Shown one piece after another: positions 1 through 11,864 of a stretch of DNA of 64,000 bases. This stretch comes from Membranipora membranacea (taxonomy: Eukaryota > Bryozoa > Gymnolaemata > Cheilostomatida > Membraniporidae), in assembly GCA_914767715.1 (NCBI GenBank), contig OU612068.1, forward strand, positions 22,570,001 through 22,634,000, written 5' to 3'. The notes below the pieces were generated by a model. The model did no database searches. It saw only the letters and a list, made by a program, of their open reading frames with translations, and had not been told where the DNA came from. The translations under genes and the position numbers were made by a program. Numbering within the stretch: the stretch's first letter is position 1; each line of letters begins with the position of its first letter.

Positions 1-231
1 GATCTCATATCCCTGCAGATGAGTTATTTGTGCTTTTCTCAAGGCCAGGATTACATAATAGATGGTGCACTAGGCACCACAACCGTGCCAAAAGGTGCCA
101 GCCATTTGACAACCAGCAGATTTGTTAGCTACGGTACCAAAAGATTTTGCCATCAACTGGTATACTGCAACAATAGAGAGGAACTCTGTATTGTAGCTTC
201 TGTTCTTAACTTAGTTCAATACATTTTTTAG

Positions 232-3200
232 GCCGGTGCAGCACGTGCGTGAAAAGCCTGCTGACAGAGGTAAACCTAATACAGATTATGAGAGAGTGCA
301 ACTCCAGAAACTTTATGATGAGGTAAACAATTTGAAAATGTTTTCTTACGCTTACCTGGATGTGTGATGTGAAAAAATCAAATTTTCCAGGGACATTGAG
401 GAGTCACATAACAGGCCCATAGTTCTTGGGGAGGCAGGGACGCTCTGCCTCCCCTAGAATGCTAAATACAGTGGCCTAAAAATGCTATAATTTAATATTC
501 CATGTCAGAATCAGCTCCTCTGGGATTACCATTTGCTTATTATATGCCTTAAATTGCTTGGGGAGCAGCTTACTGTTGGTGCTTCGGACTCGCTTCGGAC
601 TTTTGCCTTCCCTACCACTTATTTCTATACTACGGCCTTGCATAATGTTCTCTTGAGAATAAAATTGTCTCAATGTGCCGTGACAACCAAATTAACAAAC
701 CAAAGGTTTACAGATTTACAGGACACTGCACAGCCATTGTTCAGTTTAAAAGATAAGTGATTCCAAGTTATTCCTGTAACTCCTATCACATTTTTCCAAG
801 ACAAAGTGGCTTACAAGTGCCACTAAATAGTGCAATTGCCCCTAATTATAGGAATTGCCCCTAAATACAGCAATTAAAGCTCCAATTGTTTGGCAGCTGA
901 TTGATGTCGGACATCTGTAGTTGCTCGTTATGACAGCAGGACTACGGCATGCTGCTACTTTTTTTCTATTGGCAGCATTCTAACTTTTCTAAGCTAAACT
1001 TTTGAATCAAATTTTGTTTGTAAAATTATAAGTCCACAAGCCATTAGTTGCAACCTATTCCAGTTTGAGCAAATACATATTAAAATTAATAGAATGAATT
1101 TTTGTGATACTTATGATATTTGATGGGAGGCCTGATCGTGTTGGGGAAACCAGATAGTTTCCCCTTGTCTGTGTTTAAATTCACATGAAACTTCTCCATA
1201 TCATATCATATCAACAAAAGAAATTTCAACCTTTCTCCTGTTCTTTTCTATATAAAAGCCAACTGGAAAAACCTCTCCAGCGCGCTGACTCTCAATACAA
1301 TGAGGGCAACACCTCCGCATTTGCGTGTTTCATAAATTGTGACATGTTTGTTGACATTCTGGGTATCAATCAATGTTTGATTGCACTGGGTTAGACAGCC
1401 CTCAATCTGTAGTGCCTCGGGTATATTAGAGTCGCTGTTTGAGCTTATCAGCCAGGTTCTCCGAACACTGATGGTTCATTTGCAGTGCAAGACCGTCCAA
1501 AGTAGCAAATCGGCTTTCCTGTGCTGTTTTTCACTCCCACAGATATTTGAAGGAAGCTCACAGCATGCAGAATCCTGATTAAGACTCTCAGTTTTATCTA
1601 ATAATTATATCAACACGCTTGAGTTTCCTTTAAATGAATTTTCGAACCTACTAAACGAAGTTTACGTAAATGTTACCATGACCAACTATAGTCCCCCCCA
1701 AATACAGGATTCCACTAACGGATTCACGCTCACGTATTCTTTTGTCAGGAGAGACAAAGACGAGAGACTAAGGAGATTTATTATGAGTCTGAGTTGGCCA
1801 GACTGAGACAGGAGATTGAAGAGTTGAGATATATGAGACCTCCACCTGCCACAGTACCATTGCAAGCACCTGTTCATATTCCAGCACCTGTCAACGTACA
1901 AGCACCTGTCCATAGGCAACCTGTAAGATGTTATCATATGCCAGCTTGACCAGTTGTCACTGAAACTTTCATCAATTCCGAAAGATATCATTAATGATGC
2001 CTTCACGATGTCTTCTTCCTAACAGTACCAGCAACAAGTTGCATTGTGGGAATTAATTTCAGCATACCATTTTCAGCTAGGTCGACAAATTTCCGGGCCG
2101 ACTTTTTGTTTAAGTTTAGTTATCATAAGTGTTGCTGTCACTAATTTTCGTTAACTATGAATCCGGTGGCGAATGATGATATCTAGAGTTACCTGAACGG
2201 ATACATTGCGATGAGGCATCTACTGGTTATGTGGGAGGAAAATCTAAAGTGAATATGATAGGTATCTATTTCTCCAGTCTCCCCGTCAATCACATATTAT
2301 TGTTTTGATAGCTTGCACATAGCCCTTGGGTGCAGGCTGACATTAAAAACACTCTATTTCTGATTTTAGGTTGATAGACCTCCATCGATTCGCTCCTATG
2401 CAAGGTCAGTGTACTAATCAACTACCATCATAACGTTACTCAACTCAGCATTATTTTTGGAAAATATTGATGCTCGACAAAATTAAAGTATATGATGAAC
2501 CATTAGGTACATTTTACAACAATTTTCATATTTAAAATATCCAATTCATTCTCTATAAAGACTGAAATAAATCAAGATGGGGTGTTGCTATCTCATAGAG
2601 TCTCGGCCATGCCAGTGTTTGGAGTTTAATCTCATTTTTGAAGCCATGTGTTTAAACTATCAGAATTTTGATGTTTAGATTTGTTTAACTTGCAGCCTTC
2701 CAATGTAAGTGTATAGACCACCCTATGAATCTTCTATCTTCTGTAGCATGTTTTCATTTAAAAATCATGAATTGCTGTATTTCAACCCTAACATTGTTGC
2801 CCTTTCTACTTCAACTGAGCATGAATGGTAAATGTGCGTCTATTCATCGTCAGCATTTTTACCAATGACCAAGTATTTATAATCTTTGTCTTTACTGTAC
2901 TTTTCTCGCCCAGCATTCAAATTTGTTGTTTCAGTTCTCCCATGTTATCGTCGAACCTAGTATGATCTTATATGTTATTGTACATCGTAAACACTGTTAT
3001 TGTTTGACATCGATCCACAGTGATTAATATGCACACCGACATCGAGACTACACTATTAATATGTGTATCTCTGAATGTTAGAGTCTATTTAGTATGAGTA
3101 CCTAACAAGTACCCGCCCCTAATCACTGAAATTTACTGCAGGTCGTCACACCAAATTCCTTGTGATAGTACACATGCAAAGTGAATTAATTCACTCTCTA

Positions 3201-5467
3201 TCTATCAGAGATATACATGCAGTAGTATATCATGTGATTAGTGTGATCAAAATGTGTTGAAATTAGTTATGTTTAATTTTAGTGCCCGAGCTCCTCCACC
3301 ATCGAGGATGTCGATAATCCCTTCTAGGTATGAGCCTCCTCTCATGAACGTGCATATAAACAGACCAGGTCAAGCTCAGGATGACCCCTCGGCAGCGGAT
3401 ATCATGCTGGACATCATCTCTACTGTCGCAAATAAATTCAAGAAATGTAAGTTTGCTCTGATCAATATCTGTGAAAGAATTGAGCCATTGCGATGGTATA
3501 CCAGTAAATACAAGATGTAGACTTTATGCTACTGAATTTATTCATTTTTGTCGGAGCGTGTATTTGTAACGAGTAAGGGTGAAAGAGGGATAGATATTTT
3601 TAACAAACATCATTCCAAGAATTTCATATTTATAACCGGACAGGCGGTTGACCAATCAGCACGTCACGAATAGGGCATCAAGTGTTGCTCAGTTCATCAA
3701 GATAACAGTACTTTTGACTGTCCGCTTAATGTCACATTTTTGGAAACTTTTGGATATTCATAGGTTAAAACCCAAGGCTAATAATTGCAGTTGGTGACGT
3801 ACTTTTAACTCCATGTACCTCATGCGATTGACAGTGTCTGTGACAGGACTGGGCCTCAAGTTACCAGAGTGATTCTAAATATGTAGTGGGATGAATGCCG
3901 GCACACCGTTTCATAGCATAGACCAGAGTAGTTACCATAAGAGTATATGAGTATATGAGTTCTGGTCTGGTTCTAAGAATATACAACACGTTTCTTGAGC
4001 CGATGGTTCCGTTGCCAAGTGCTTGAAGTGTTTGGATTATAATGCTTGAGGCAAAAGACCATAAAGAAGTGTTTGCCTCTGCAATAGACTAGAATATGAT
4101 TCTAAACAGGATCCTTTCAATGAGAAAACAACATAAGGATCTTTCACCCCAACAACCACTTTCATTTGCTGTTCCTGCTGTTTTCCGGGTTCAACTAAGT
4201 ATATTGTGAAATATACACTACTATCCCATGGTTTTGTTGACTTAGTTACATGCATGTAACTAAGTGCATGTACATTTTTCTAAGTCCTCGGTTAACAACA
4301 TCAGCATCGGACCAAAAGCGGTTGTTGGGATGGAAAGATCTGATGCTATATTCTTGCAATGTTATATGATATTAACATTTCAAACAACCTAAAAATTTGA
4401 GACTGTAACAATATAATACCCATATTATATCGATTTGATGATTGAAACATTCCCTGTTCCTGAATGCCAATGTAAACGCACACTAAAATGGCATGAATTA
4501 AAGACGGAACAATAAAACCGCCGAACGCTAAACTACACTATTGTCTCCCAACAGCAATATTGTAGTAGTTGATAATACACCACCCTTCTCTGCTTTATTC
4601 CCTTACAGTGGCTCATGGTGAAGGCAGAGAGGCAGATGATCTAAACAGGATAACTAAAGGTTACCTAACAGAACACGAAGAAGATGTAGCAGAAGCTCAG
4701 GTAAAATAACTTCCCATGCTTTATTTGACGACTTGTAGCCTTACCGCAACAACTTTCAACCAAGGAAACCACATTTTACTAGCTTTCTGAAGCAGCCATC
4801 GTCCTATAGTGTGTGATCATCGTCATTTTTATATGATTTCCTTTTAAGCACAAAGGATTGACTTTGCAATACCCTCATCACCAGTTTCATAAATTGAATA
4901 TGAGTGAGTGAAGATGATGATCAGATCATAATATTGTGTTGTAGTATGATTACAACAGTCTTACCGGCAATGACTCTGGAGGGAGCGTATTAAGCCGTTT
5001 TCTCATTTTTGCATGTTATATTTTCCCGAGAAACTTGGTAGTTTGTTTATATAGATTGTGATTGAAGATGAATCATGATAACACCCGTAGACAGAGTTTA
5101 CATCGTTTGTGTCCTGCAAGATTTTCCCTTTTGTGTAAAATCCAAATTCAAACTATCAAAAAACGAGATGTCAAATTGATCGGTACAGTTCCTGTTCTGC
5201 AATATTTTCCCTTTTGTGTAAAATCCAAAATCAAACTTTTAAAACATGATATGTCAAATGAATTGGCACCATTTTCAGCATCTCTACAAACAGTTTTATT
5301 TCCTGTAGAGAGCTGTTTTTGGAAAGAAACTTGCACCAGGAGAGTTTGACAACTTACCCGAAGCAGAGAAAGCACAAAAAGGAAATGATGTCATGGATGC
5401 AGTGGTAGCTAAGGTGGAGGATCGCTGGAGTGACCAAGTCAAGAGCAAGAACAACCAGAGAAGATAG
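232..5467 (+). CDS. 3' exons of an unrecognised coiled-coil protein (5' end outside window)
   Basis: Six exons join in phase with GT-AG borders: 232-322, 1749-1922, 2370-2404, 3283-3446, 4609-4700 and 5309-5467, ending at TAG 5465-5467. The first exon opens in mid-codon, so the gene continues to the left. The product is charged. The second exon is a heptad-like coiled coil (ELARLRQEIEELRYMRPPP) followed by a Pro/Ala/Val-rich linker with repeated 'APV' units. The fourth has a basic Pro/Ser stretch and a helical segment (DIMLDIISTVANKFKK). The last two exons are acidic/basic helical (DDLNRITKGYLTEHEEDV; FGKKLAPGEFDNLPEAEKAQ). The composition resembles centrosomal or ciliary coiled-coil proteins, but I recognise no family signature and assign no function. 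The exon structure is well supported by phase; identity is unknown. A plus-strand AATAAA lies at 6223-6228. Confidence 0.7.
323..1748 (+). other. intron of the first gene; no separate feature seen
   Basis: This 1.4-kb stretch between two in-phase exons has no supported coding region. Open frames here are short and lack splice or homology support. The other introns of this gene (1923-2369, 2405-3282, 3447-4608, 4701-5308) likewise show nothing identifiable. The last contains two copies of a short 'attttcccttttgtgtaaaa' motif near 5122 and 5206. Confidence 0.5.
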
Positions 5468-6621
5468 AACTAAGCTGGTATACCTCAGGTTTAAGGCTTA
5501 AACGGTCAACCGCCAAGCTATCTGAATTTTATATATCGAAATTGAGAACTAGTAAACAAGGCCAAGCGACACTGTGTAACACAAGTGACGTAGAGTCAGT
5601 CAGTATTGAGTTCATATATTTATTATTTTCTTTTTGCTTTTATCTTATTCAAGGAGGATTCTTTTTAGCAACCTTATGCACCCAGTTAAAATTTTTTATT
5701 TATTTATTTTATGTAAACATCTCTGGAGAGAGGGTTTTAATAATTAAACAAACAAACAAATCATTCTACCGTTTCAAAGTAGAGTTCTGGCCAACAAAAA
5801 GAATCGATTTCAATGAAAGAAAAAACACGGGTCATCCTGTTCCATGGACCGCATATTCATTTATTAAGACTCATCATGATGTTATATCAGAGACTATAGA
5901 TATCTATAGTCTCTGGTTATATGTCACTGCTGGTAGTATTTAAACAATATCATCAGTTTTCTATTTAATAATAGACTGTTTCTCGGGCCTAAGTTTACAG
6001 GCCTAAGATCACATCATCCACTTTATTGGACCAATAGAATAGGTACCCATTTCATTTCATTTGCCCACTTTCTACGCACCAGCCAATTTACTGTCTAATA
6101 TATATATATATTTTTTTTTTTTCAATGAAGGTGTATTTTGCAAATGGCTGATTTCCGTCCATGATGGGTAATCGATACTTATGTAGTTTTACCTAGTCAC
6201 AGAGATCTATATTTGTAACCAAAATAAAAAATTATAATAGAAAATTAAATCACTACACAGCTTTTTTTTGTACAAATGGCATCTAGTTCAGATTTCACTA
6301 GTCTTGTATAATAAATAATAAAACAAATAGTATGCTATCAATATGACAACATAGTGATATAAAAAATAAAAATTTGATTTCAACATTTTTTTCATTCAAA
6401 TTCATTATGAAGCATTTAAAATAATGATGTCTTTATCAAGTGGCAATAAATCTATAAATAAACAACTAAGAATTGATCATGGCATGAAAAATAAAACATT
6501 TTGACTGTTGACAGTATATATGAACCATAGTGATAACTGAAAACAGAATTTGCACAAATTCGTATCAAAAGCAGGCACATATACTCAGTATTTTCAGGGA
6601 TAAAGGGGAGGTGTCATCAGC
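5468..6621. other. convergent intergenic / overlapping 3'UTR region
   Basis: This lies between two convergent stop codons. It holds a perfect 28-bp palindrome (5888-5915), an AT/poly-T tract near 6098-6122, a plus-strand AATAAA at 6223-6228 for the left gene, and a minus-strand AATAAA (TTTATT on +) near 6022 that could end the membrane-protein gene. The 133-residue open frame at 5542-5943 starts at TTG and looks non-coding. Confidence 0.45.
5888..5915. repeat. perfect 28-bp palindrome
   Basis: The half-site CAGAGACTATAGAT is followed directly by its exact reverse complement, giving a 14-bp stem with no loop. A related hairpin with the same CAGAGACTAT arm lies at 49263-49291 inside a GPR155 intron. 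Confidence 0.85.
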
Positions 6622-7521
6622 TTAAACAACATGAGCGTCGCTGTCTTCTGTGTACCGAAGTGATTCGTCGATTGAGGAAAGTAATAGAGGATGTTGTGAG
6701 TGATGCTCGGGTGTCGCCTCGCATGGATGAGGAAGTGAGTCATCACTATGACTCGAGAGTGACTCCGAGTTGAAGCCGGATTGAGGAGATGACTGTAGTG
6801 ATCGGCTGGTGGCTTGGCGCTTAGGACGCTTCTGTCGTGATTTCTCTCGCCACCTGTTAGCCATCATTAGGGAGCTTGTTGCTGCCCTGAACGAACTCTG
6901 TCCGACCGATACGTTTCTCAGATCTATGTTGTGGATGGTGTTTGACCGCCTGTCGATTAAAGCTAGCGAATATTTTTTCATGTCACCATTTTCACCGACG
7001 GTATGTGTACTATGTTGCTCGCATCGGTCTAAGAAGTTTTTTGGGAGTTTGATGGTTAGTGAGGTAGCTGATGATCTTGCTGAGGATCTGGCAGATCTAT
7101 CCTTGACCCGATCAACTGTGAATCTTGATGGGCTTTCAGATCCATGAGCAGATTTGATGAGCATCTTAGCGATGTTGGTGGTGTTGTTGTTGTCAACATT
7201 AGATTCACCAGAAGACTCGCTGCCGCTGACTTTGAAACTGGCACCCTCGTTTACAAAGTTCTCATCTTGTCTTATATTCAACTGGCTATCATTTACATTA
7301 AACTGATCGAAAAATCTATGCTTGCCTTTTCCATAGTGGACTCCATCATGTTTTGAGCGAGATCTACAACAGTACCTGAAGATAAGAAAGGTGACGGCGA
7401 GCGCCACAACCAGTGTTCCTAGCGTAACTACTGTCGAGATCAGTGGGTACTTTTCAATGACATCAGATGCAAGAGTGGCAATGGTAGTCTGATTAAACGA
7501 AGAATTCTCCTCAGCATCCAT
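6622..7521 (-). CDS. unrecognised single-pass membrane protein, 299 aa
   Basis: An intact single-exon coding frame begins at ATG 7521. Residues 1-27 are polar with two N-glycosylation sequons (NSS, NQT) and no signal peptide. Residues about 28-49 form one strong hydrophobic helix (STVVTLGTLVVALAVTFLIF). It is followed by the Cys/Arg stop-transfer YCCRSRSK and a long Ser-rich, basic cytoplasmic tail with RSS/SSARSS repeats and a basic RQKRPKRQ patch. It ends AHVV, which could dock a PDZ-like partner but is not a canonical motif. The layout suggests a type III (N-out) membrane protein; I recognise no family. A splice acceptor on the minus strand at about 7588, just upstream of the ATG, indicates at least one 5'UTR intron. 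An internal Met start is possible but less likely because the N-glycosylated ectodomain would be lost. Confidence 0.72.
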   Translation of the reverse strand: MDAEENSSFNQTTIATLASDVIEKYPLISTVVTLGTLVVALAVTFLIFRYCCRSRSKHDGVHYGKGKHRFFDQFNVNDSQLNIRQDENFVNEGASFKVSGSESSGESNVDNNNTTNIAKMLIKSAHGSESPSRFTVDRVKDRSARSSARSSATSLTIKLPKNFLDRCEQHSTHTVGENGDMKKYSLALIDRRSNTIHNIDLRNVSVGQSSFRAATSSLMMANRWREKSRQKRPKRQATSRSLQSSPQSGFNSESLSSHSDDSLPHPCEATPEHHSQHPLLLSSIDESLRYTEDSDAHVV

Positions 7522-8070
7522 CTTGAGGCTGGGTGATCAGTTATAGCTTCTCCGGGATATTGGATTGTAGCTCAGCTTTGTTAAACCTACAGACAAAATA
7601 ATGAATGAATAACAAATCGGCAATTTTTGTGATTCTCTTAGTCATGGTCACAATTAAATCAGTTGACCAATCAAGGAAAATTCAGATTTGCAATGTAATC
7701 TATCATATATTGTTTTAACCCAATGAAAGTTCAATCAAATATTGAAAAGCTTTAGAGATCAATTGCCAATACACTTCAAGTTCTTAGGAGCAGTGGTTAT
7801 CGCTTATAAATATCTTCCTAAAATAGATGTATACTGTCTGCTTCAACTATTTGGGCGTGTATGAATGAAAACTCTTTGGATAATTTTTGTTATGATAACT
7901 TTCTAATGACGTAACTTATGACACCAGTGGCCAGATAAAATCCACCACTCACATGTCTAGACTTACACCAACAATGGAATTGACAGATACAAAAGTTTTT
8001 CATCACGAGTAAAATCAAAGTAGAAACAGAGAAGCTTAGATACAATTGCGACTTTACGATCTAACTCACC

Positions 8071-8170
8071 AAATTCTCTTTTCTGAACAGTAGTAAGGCT
8101 GTAGTCTGGACAGATGATCAGATGATTGTGATGACCTAGTATTAACGAAATCTATCTTTCTACTATTCTC
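8071..8170 (-). other. probable 5'UTR exon of the 6.6-7.5 kb membrane-protein gene
   Basis: On the minus strand a good donor (TTTG/GTGAGT) lies at about 8071. It can join the acceptor at about 7588 (TCTGTAG/GTTTAAC) upstream of the ATG at 7521. The upstream exon border is a guess. No TATA element is obvious. Confidence 0.35.
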
Positions 8171-8568
8171 TTTGCAGCTGAGATTGAATATTAAGATTGA
8201 GTTGATTTATCAGCGAAAAAATTGCTCATTCCCAGATAAAAGCTGGATTATACAAGTTTGTGCTGTGTGTAGCTGCAGGGAGTGTCACTGACATATTAAC
8301 CAGACTTTCAGGTTTGCTCCAGCATTTATACCTGTCCTCAAGTTATTAGGCAAACTTTATGATAACCTTTCCACTCAAATAATAGCTGTCTAGATAACCC
8401 ATGTCACATTTTACATGGGCACACTATCCTGTTTGAAAACATAACATGATTTGTCTATATATAGGTTGACAAAGCCTTGGCATTACATCAGAAGAGAGGA
8501 CAACTTAAAAATGTGATAGCTAAGATGATAAATTGCCTAATGGTTTGTGTGTTTGTGTAATAGTAATA

Positions 8569-8578
8569 TTTATTTATT
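8569..8578 (-). terminator. KDM8 polyadenylation signals
   Basis: Two overlapping AATAAA hexamers on the minus strand (TTTATT on +, at 8569-8574 and 8573-8578) start about 14 nt after the KDM8 stop codon. This implies a very short 3'UTR. Confidence 0.55.
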
Positions 8579-8591
8579 ATCTAAATGACAT

Positions 8592-10819
8592 CTACTCCCA
8601 CCAAAAACTGACAGAAAAACTAATATCTAAAGATCTTATATAATGCCAATGTTTAACAGGAATAAAAAGCATATCTCCAGGCCGTAATTCTGCGTGGGTG
8701 AATTTGGCATCATTTGAGAGTGGGAATTTCTCAGAGTCCAGGTTCTCAGCATCTACTTGACTTGTATTACTAAGCATACCCTCATGAGGGTACAATAACT
8801 TTGTCTGATCAACATGATAAAGCTTGACGTATTTCCTTCCGCTAACTTGACAAAGAAAATTTGATTTAGGATCCTGATGAAGCGGGGATATCGTCCCTTC
8901 AGGTCCAAACCATGCATTGATATCGGGGTCTTCATTATTTCCAATACAACAGTACTCAGGTATATGAATATCATCCATAAGTTCCGGGATCTGATTGAAT
9001 AGTGGGTGTTGAGCAAGATAACCTTTTACCAGAGACTCTTTGCCATCGGATATCTGTAGGTAGAAATACGGATAAACTTAAGTCATTTAAATGATAAGGA
9101 CCAATACCAGCACAAATTTGCATTTCTCTACACAACAAATATGGAACGTATGTTTCAAATTTTAAAATTTTTGTTGGACCAACTTGAATAGCCACACAAA
9201 GTTTTTTCTGTACATAGCCCGAAAATCCCACACATCATCTCCTAGCATCAAGGACACTTAACAGTCACAAATAATGCCTTTATAAAGCTTGTAAAACCCA
9301 CATGGTTACAGAAAAATCAAATTAACAAGCAACAAGTGGTTTTCGATGAGGAATATATTATTTGACACTCATAACACAGAGTTGTCCTATCATTGATCAA
9401 AAAGGAGATAACTCACATTATATGGTATTACATGTTCACTTACATTTACGAATCTCTTGATAAACTCTGAGATTGTCATCAACTGTTGAGACCAATCATC
9501 ATCAGTGTACCTTGAGCCAATCTCCACAGGGACAGTCCTCATACCGTGCTTCTCCTGTCAGTATACAAGTTATGAATGAGAGATAGAAAATGTGAACCAT
9601 GTTATAGTGCAGTTTCCGATATGAGGGAAAGAGACTGGCGGTTTGAATAGAAAATAATGAGGAGTTTTGAATGGATACCATTATAAATATTAAGTATTCT
9701 TATGGTGTAAGTGAGGGTTTTAGTTCCTGATTAAAAATATCACATAAATACATACTTGTAAGCATGCAGAAAGAAAAGAACATGGTGGAGTTGTGAAATT
9801 GAGTTCACACACACTCATACATGTATAAGAAAATGATGACTTTGAGTAACTCTGCACTTATAACTAACTTACATTAAAATAGTCCAGATTCCACATAGAC
9901 TTGGCAGGCCAGTGGTCTATACAGTCAGTCAGTATAACAGGGGTGTCTGTCTCAAACCACTGAGTGCGGAACCTCTCCAGACTTGGACAGCTCACTCTCT
10001 GTATTACTGTTTCAGCTGATATTTTGGGGACAATCTCTTCAGCCATTTTCAATCTCTTACCATTTTCTGTTGAAGCTGAATCATAACAACTGTGAATGAG
10101 GTCGCCGGGCAGTATAGACAAGCCCATTCAATTGATCATGACTACAGCCTCTGTGAGGTTGATGAAACATATATCAGAGAAAAAGGAATACAAGGGCCCA
10201 ACTAAAATATGCCAATATGCAGGAGAGGTTAGGCGTTAATCTCAACAGGGAGATAATTTACTCCTGGGCTACATTACTGCTGAAAAGACCTGTATCACCC
10301 CCAACGTCAGGGCACCTCACGCAATAACTTGCCTTAGGAGATAAATTTATTTATCTATAATCCACACTCACATTGCTTCGATGAATTCCGCTTCTTTGTT
10401 GGTGACTTGCTCTTATTCACCTTGCTCTCTGAAGGACGATAGATGTGGCTAACCAATGCTGTCAACTCATACGCCCAGCCAAGAGGTTTCAAGCCCATCA
10501 GTAAGCCCATATCACATGTTCTCGCACATTCTTTCTGAGCAGCTTCGAGATTTTTCTGACAGAGAGCTTTATACACACTAGCAATGTAGTAAGCATGCCT
10601 CCACATATCATCAATCTCACTCCAGTGACCAGTGTTTAACTTTTCCCACACATAATCGATTGTTAGGTTGCAAATTTTGAGACAGTCGCCATATTTATTA
10701 TCGATGTACAATTGGCACATTTCCCAAAGATCTGACTTGAGTATGGAGTTTAGTTTTGGGGATTGTATGCTCTCCACATGCAGCGCAGCGGCATGTGGAT
10801 CAAACTCACCGTCCTTCAT
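8592..10819 (-). CDS. KDM8: JmjC-domain oxygenase KDM8/JMJD5, 407 aa, complete
   Basis: Four coding exons join in frame: 10819-10372, 10075-9873, 9554-9444 and 9053-8592. The start is ATG 10819; a TTG two codons upstream is not a start. The N-terminal helical domain carries the family motif [10 protein letters not shown] and CDMGLLMG. The JmjC half has [15 protein letters not shown] with the Fe(II) ligands H313 and D315, and [12 protein letters not shown] with H391 as third ligand, ending SFSVSFWW as in vertebrate JMJD5 (416 aa). All three iron ligands are present, so the enzyme should be active. Family members are Fe(II)/2-oxoglutarate-dependent and are reported to hydroxylate arginine in ribosomal or chromatin proteins; the demethylase role is disputed. 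A splice acceptor at 10847 puts the ATG 27 nt into its exon, and a small membrane-protein ORF lies directly upstream, possibly on the same pre-mRNA. Confidence 0.95.
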
Positions 10820-10831
10820 TGTCAAATACTT

Positions 10832-11556
10832 CTACCGGAACTTTCTCTGAATAAAACCAAATAAAAGTGCCATGTAGATATGGCTGGGCAGTTAATTATC
10901 TTCAAACCACCCTTCTCCCTTTGGTGGTTACAGAGCTACATTAGATTAGACTTGTTCGGCCAAGGATACCACACCACAGCTGTATAATCAAGTTCGGTTA
11001 CAGGGTACAATGGTGGTTTGATTTGTAAATTGGTATAATATATAACAATAGCCGATGTAGCAATCATAAGTTGTTAGTCATCAGAGTTGGGGAAAACTTT
11101 CCTTCACCGTTACTGATGGTATAAGACAGTTCTTTCGTTATCAATGTCAAATTACTTAAGTGAAATTACTGATAGAGTAAAGGATGATCTTACCCTTATC
11201 AATTCATCAGCTTCTGAGAACCTCTTCTTGTTCTTCAAATGCTCGGCTTCAATATTAGATTCGGTGTTTGTATTTGCTGTTGTATTCTTCTTCAACTTCT
11301 CTGCCTCAACATTAGATTCCCCTGATTGTTCTAAGTTTGATTTTTCCTGAGGTTCCACTAGAGCCTGATGTTTTGATTTTGCGGTTGTGACTTCTGAGGA
11401 AGCGGTTGTATTGCTGTCTTTGCGGTTGTAGTAGTAATAGGTTAAAGGCGTCACAGATATATAAGTGATTACAAATGTCAGAAACTTGTGTTTCAAGCTA
11501 AATGCTGCGACTTGTTGGAAGAATATCTTGAATGTACTCCCTCTGTCCTTCCTCAT
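10832..11556 (-). CDS. small membrane-anchored protein upstream of KDM8 (exon 11556-11194, tentative last exon in KDM8 5' exon)
   Basis: ATG 11556 opens a 121-codon frame that ends at a good donor (AGG/GTAAGA, exon end 11194). The product has a basic N-terminus (MRKDRGSTFK), one hydrophobic helix at about residues 24-42 (FLTFVITYISVTPLTYYYY), then a hydrophilic, Glu/Lys/Asn-rich tail with an imperfect repeat (ESNVEAEKLK, ESNIEAEHLK). Joining the donor to the acceptor at 10847 adds only four codons (RKFR) and a TAG at 10832-10834, giving about 125 aa and leaving 12 nt before the KDM8 ATG. A different last exon using an acceptor near 10980 would add about 12 residues instead. A minus-strand acceptor just upstream (TTGTTTTAG, near 11580) suggests a 5'UTR intron. 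I do not recognise the family. The first helix faintly recalls VMA21, but the second helix of that family is absent. Confidence 0.45.
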
Positions 11557-11864
11557 CGTCTGTCATAACAGAAATCTAAAACAAATTACCATGCATAACT
11601 AACAACAACCAATTACATGCAATCAGATTTATTCACTCAGACCGTTTCAACCAACTCAATTAGATCGGTTCAATAAATTCTATCAGATCAACCGAGGAGT
11701 CTCTAACTCCTTGGTTCAACCAATTCAATCAGATCAGTTCAACCAATTCCATCTGATAAACAGACGGGTTAAAAATCTAATATCATAAGTGAAGGCAGCA
11801 ATGTATGTTCTTCGACAATGAGGAATGGGTATAAAATTGCTATATCAAAAACAGGATGGTTGAT

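Larger units (their letters stand above)
7589..8591. other. spacer between the membrane-protein gene and KDM8; no coding region seen
   Basis: Apart from the putative 5'UTR exon near 8.1 kb and KDM8's polyA signals at its right edge, I see no coding frame or repeat here. It probably carries the first intron and promoter of the 6622-7521 gene. Confidence 0.4.

Noticed and set aside
5542-5943. 133-residue open frame after the first gene
   Set aside because: It starts at TTG, lies in the 3'UTR/intergenic region and spans the 28-bp palindrome; it looks like chance.
10820-10825. KDM8 start two codons upstream of ATG 10819
   Set aside because: That codon is TTG; the ATG at 10819 gives the expected 407-aa protein.
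11194-11556. VMA21 V-ATPase assembly factor
   Set aside because: The first helix is vaguely similar but the second helix of the family is missing and the tail is long and hydrophilic.
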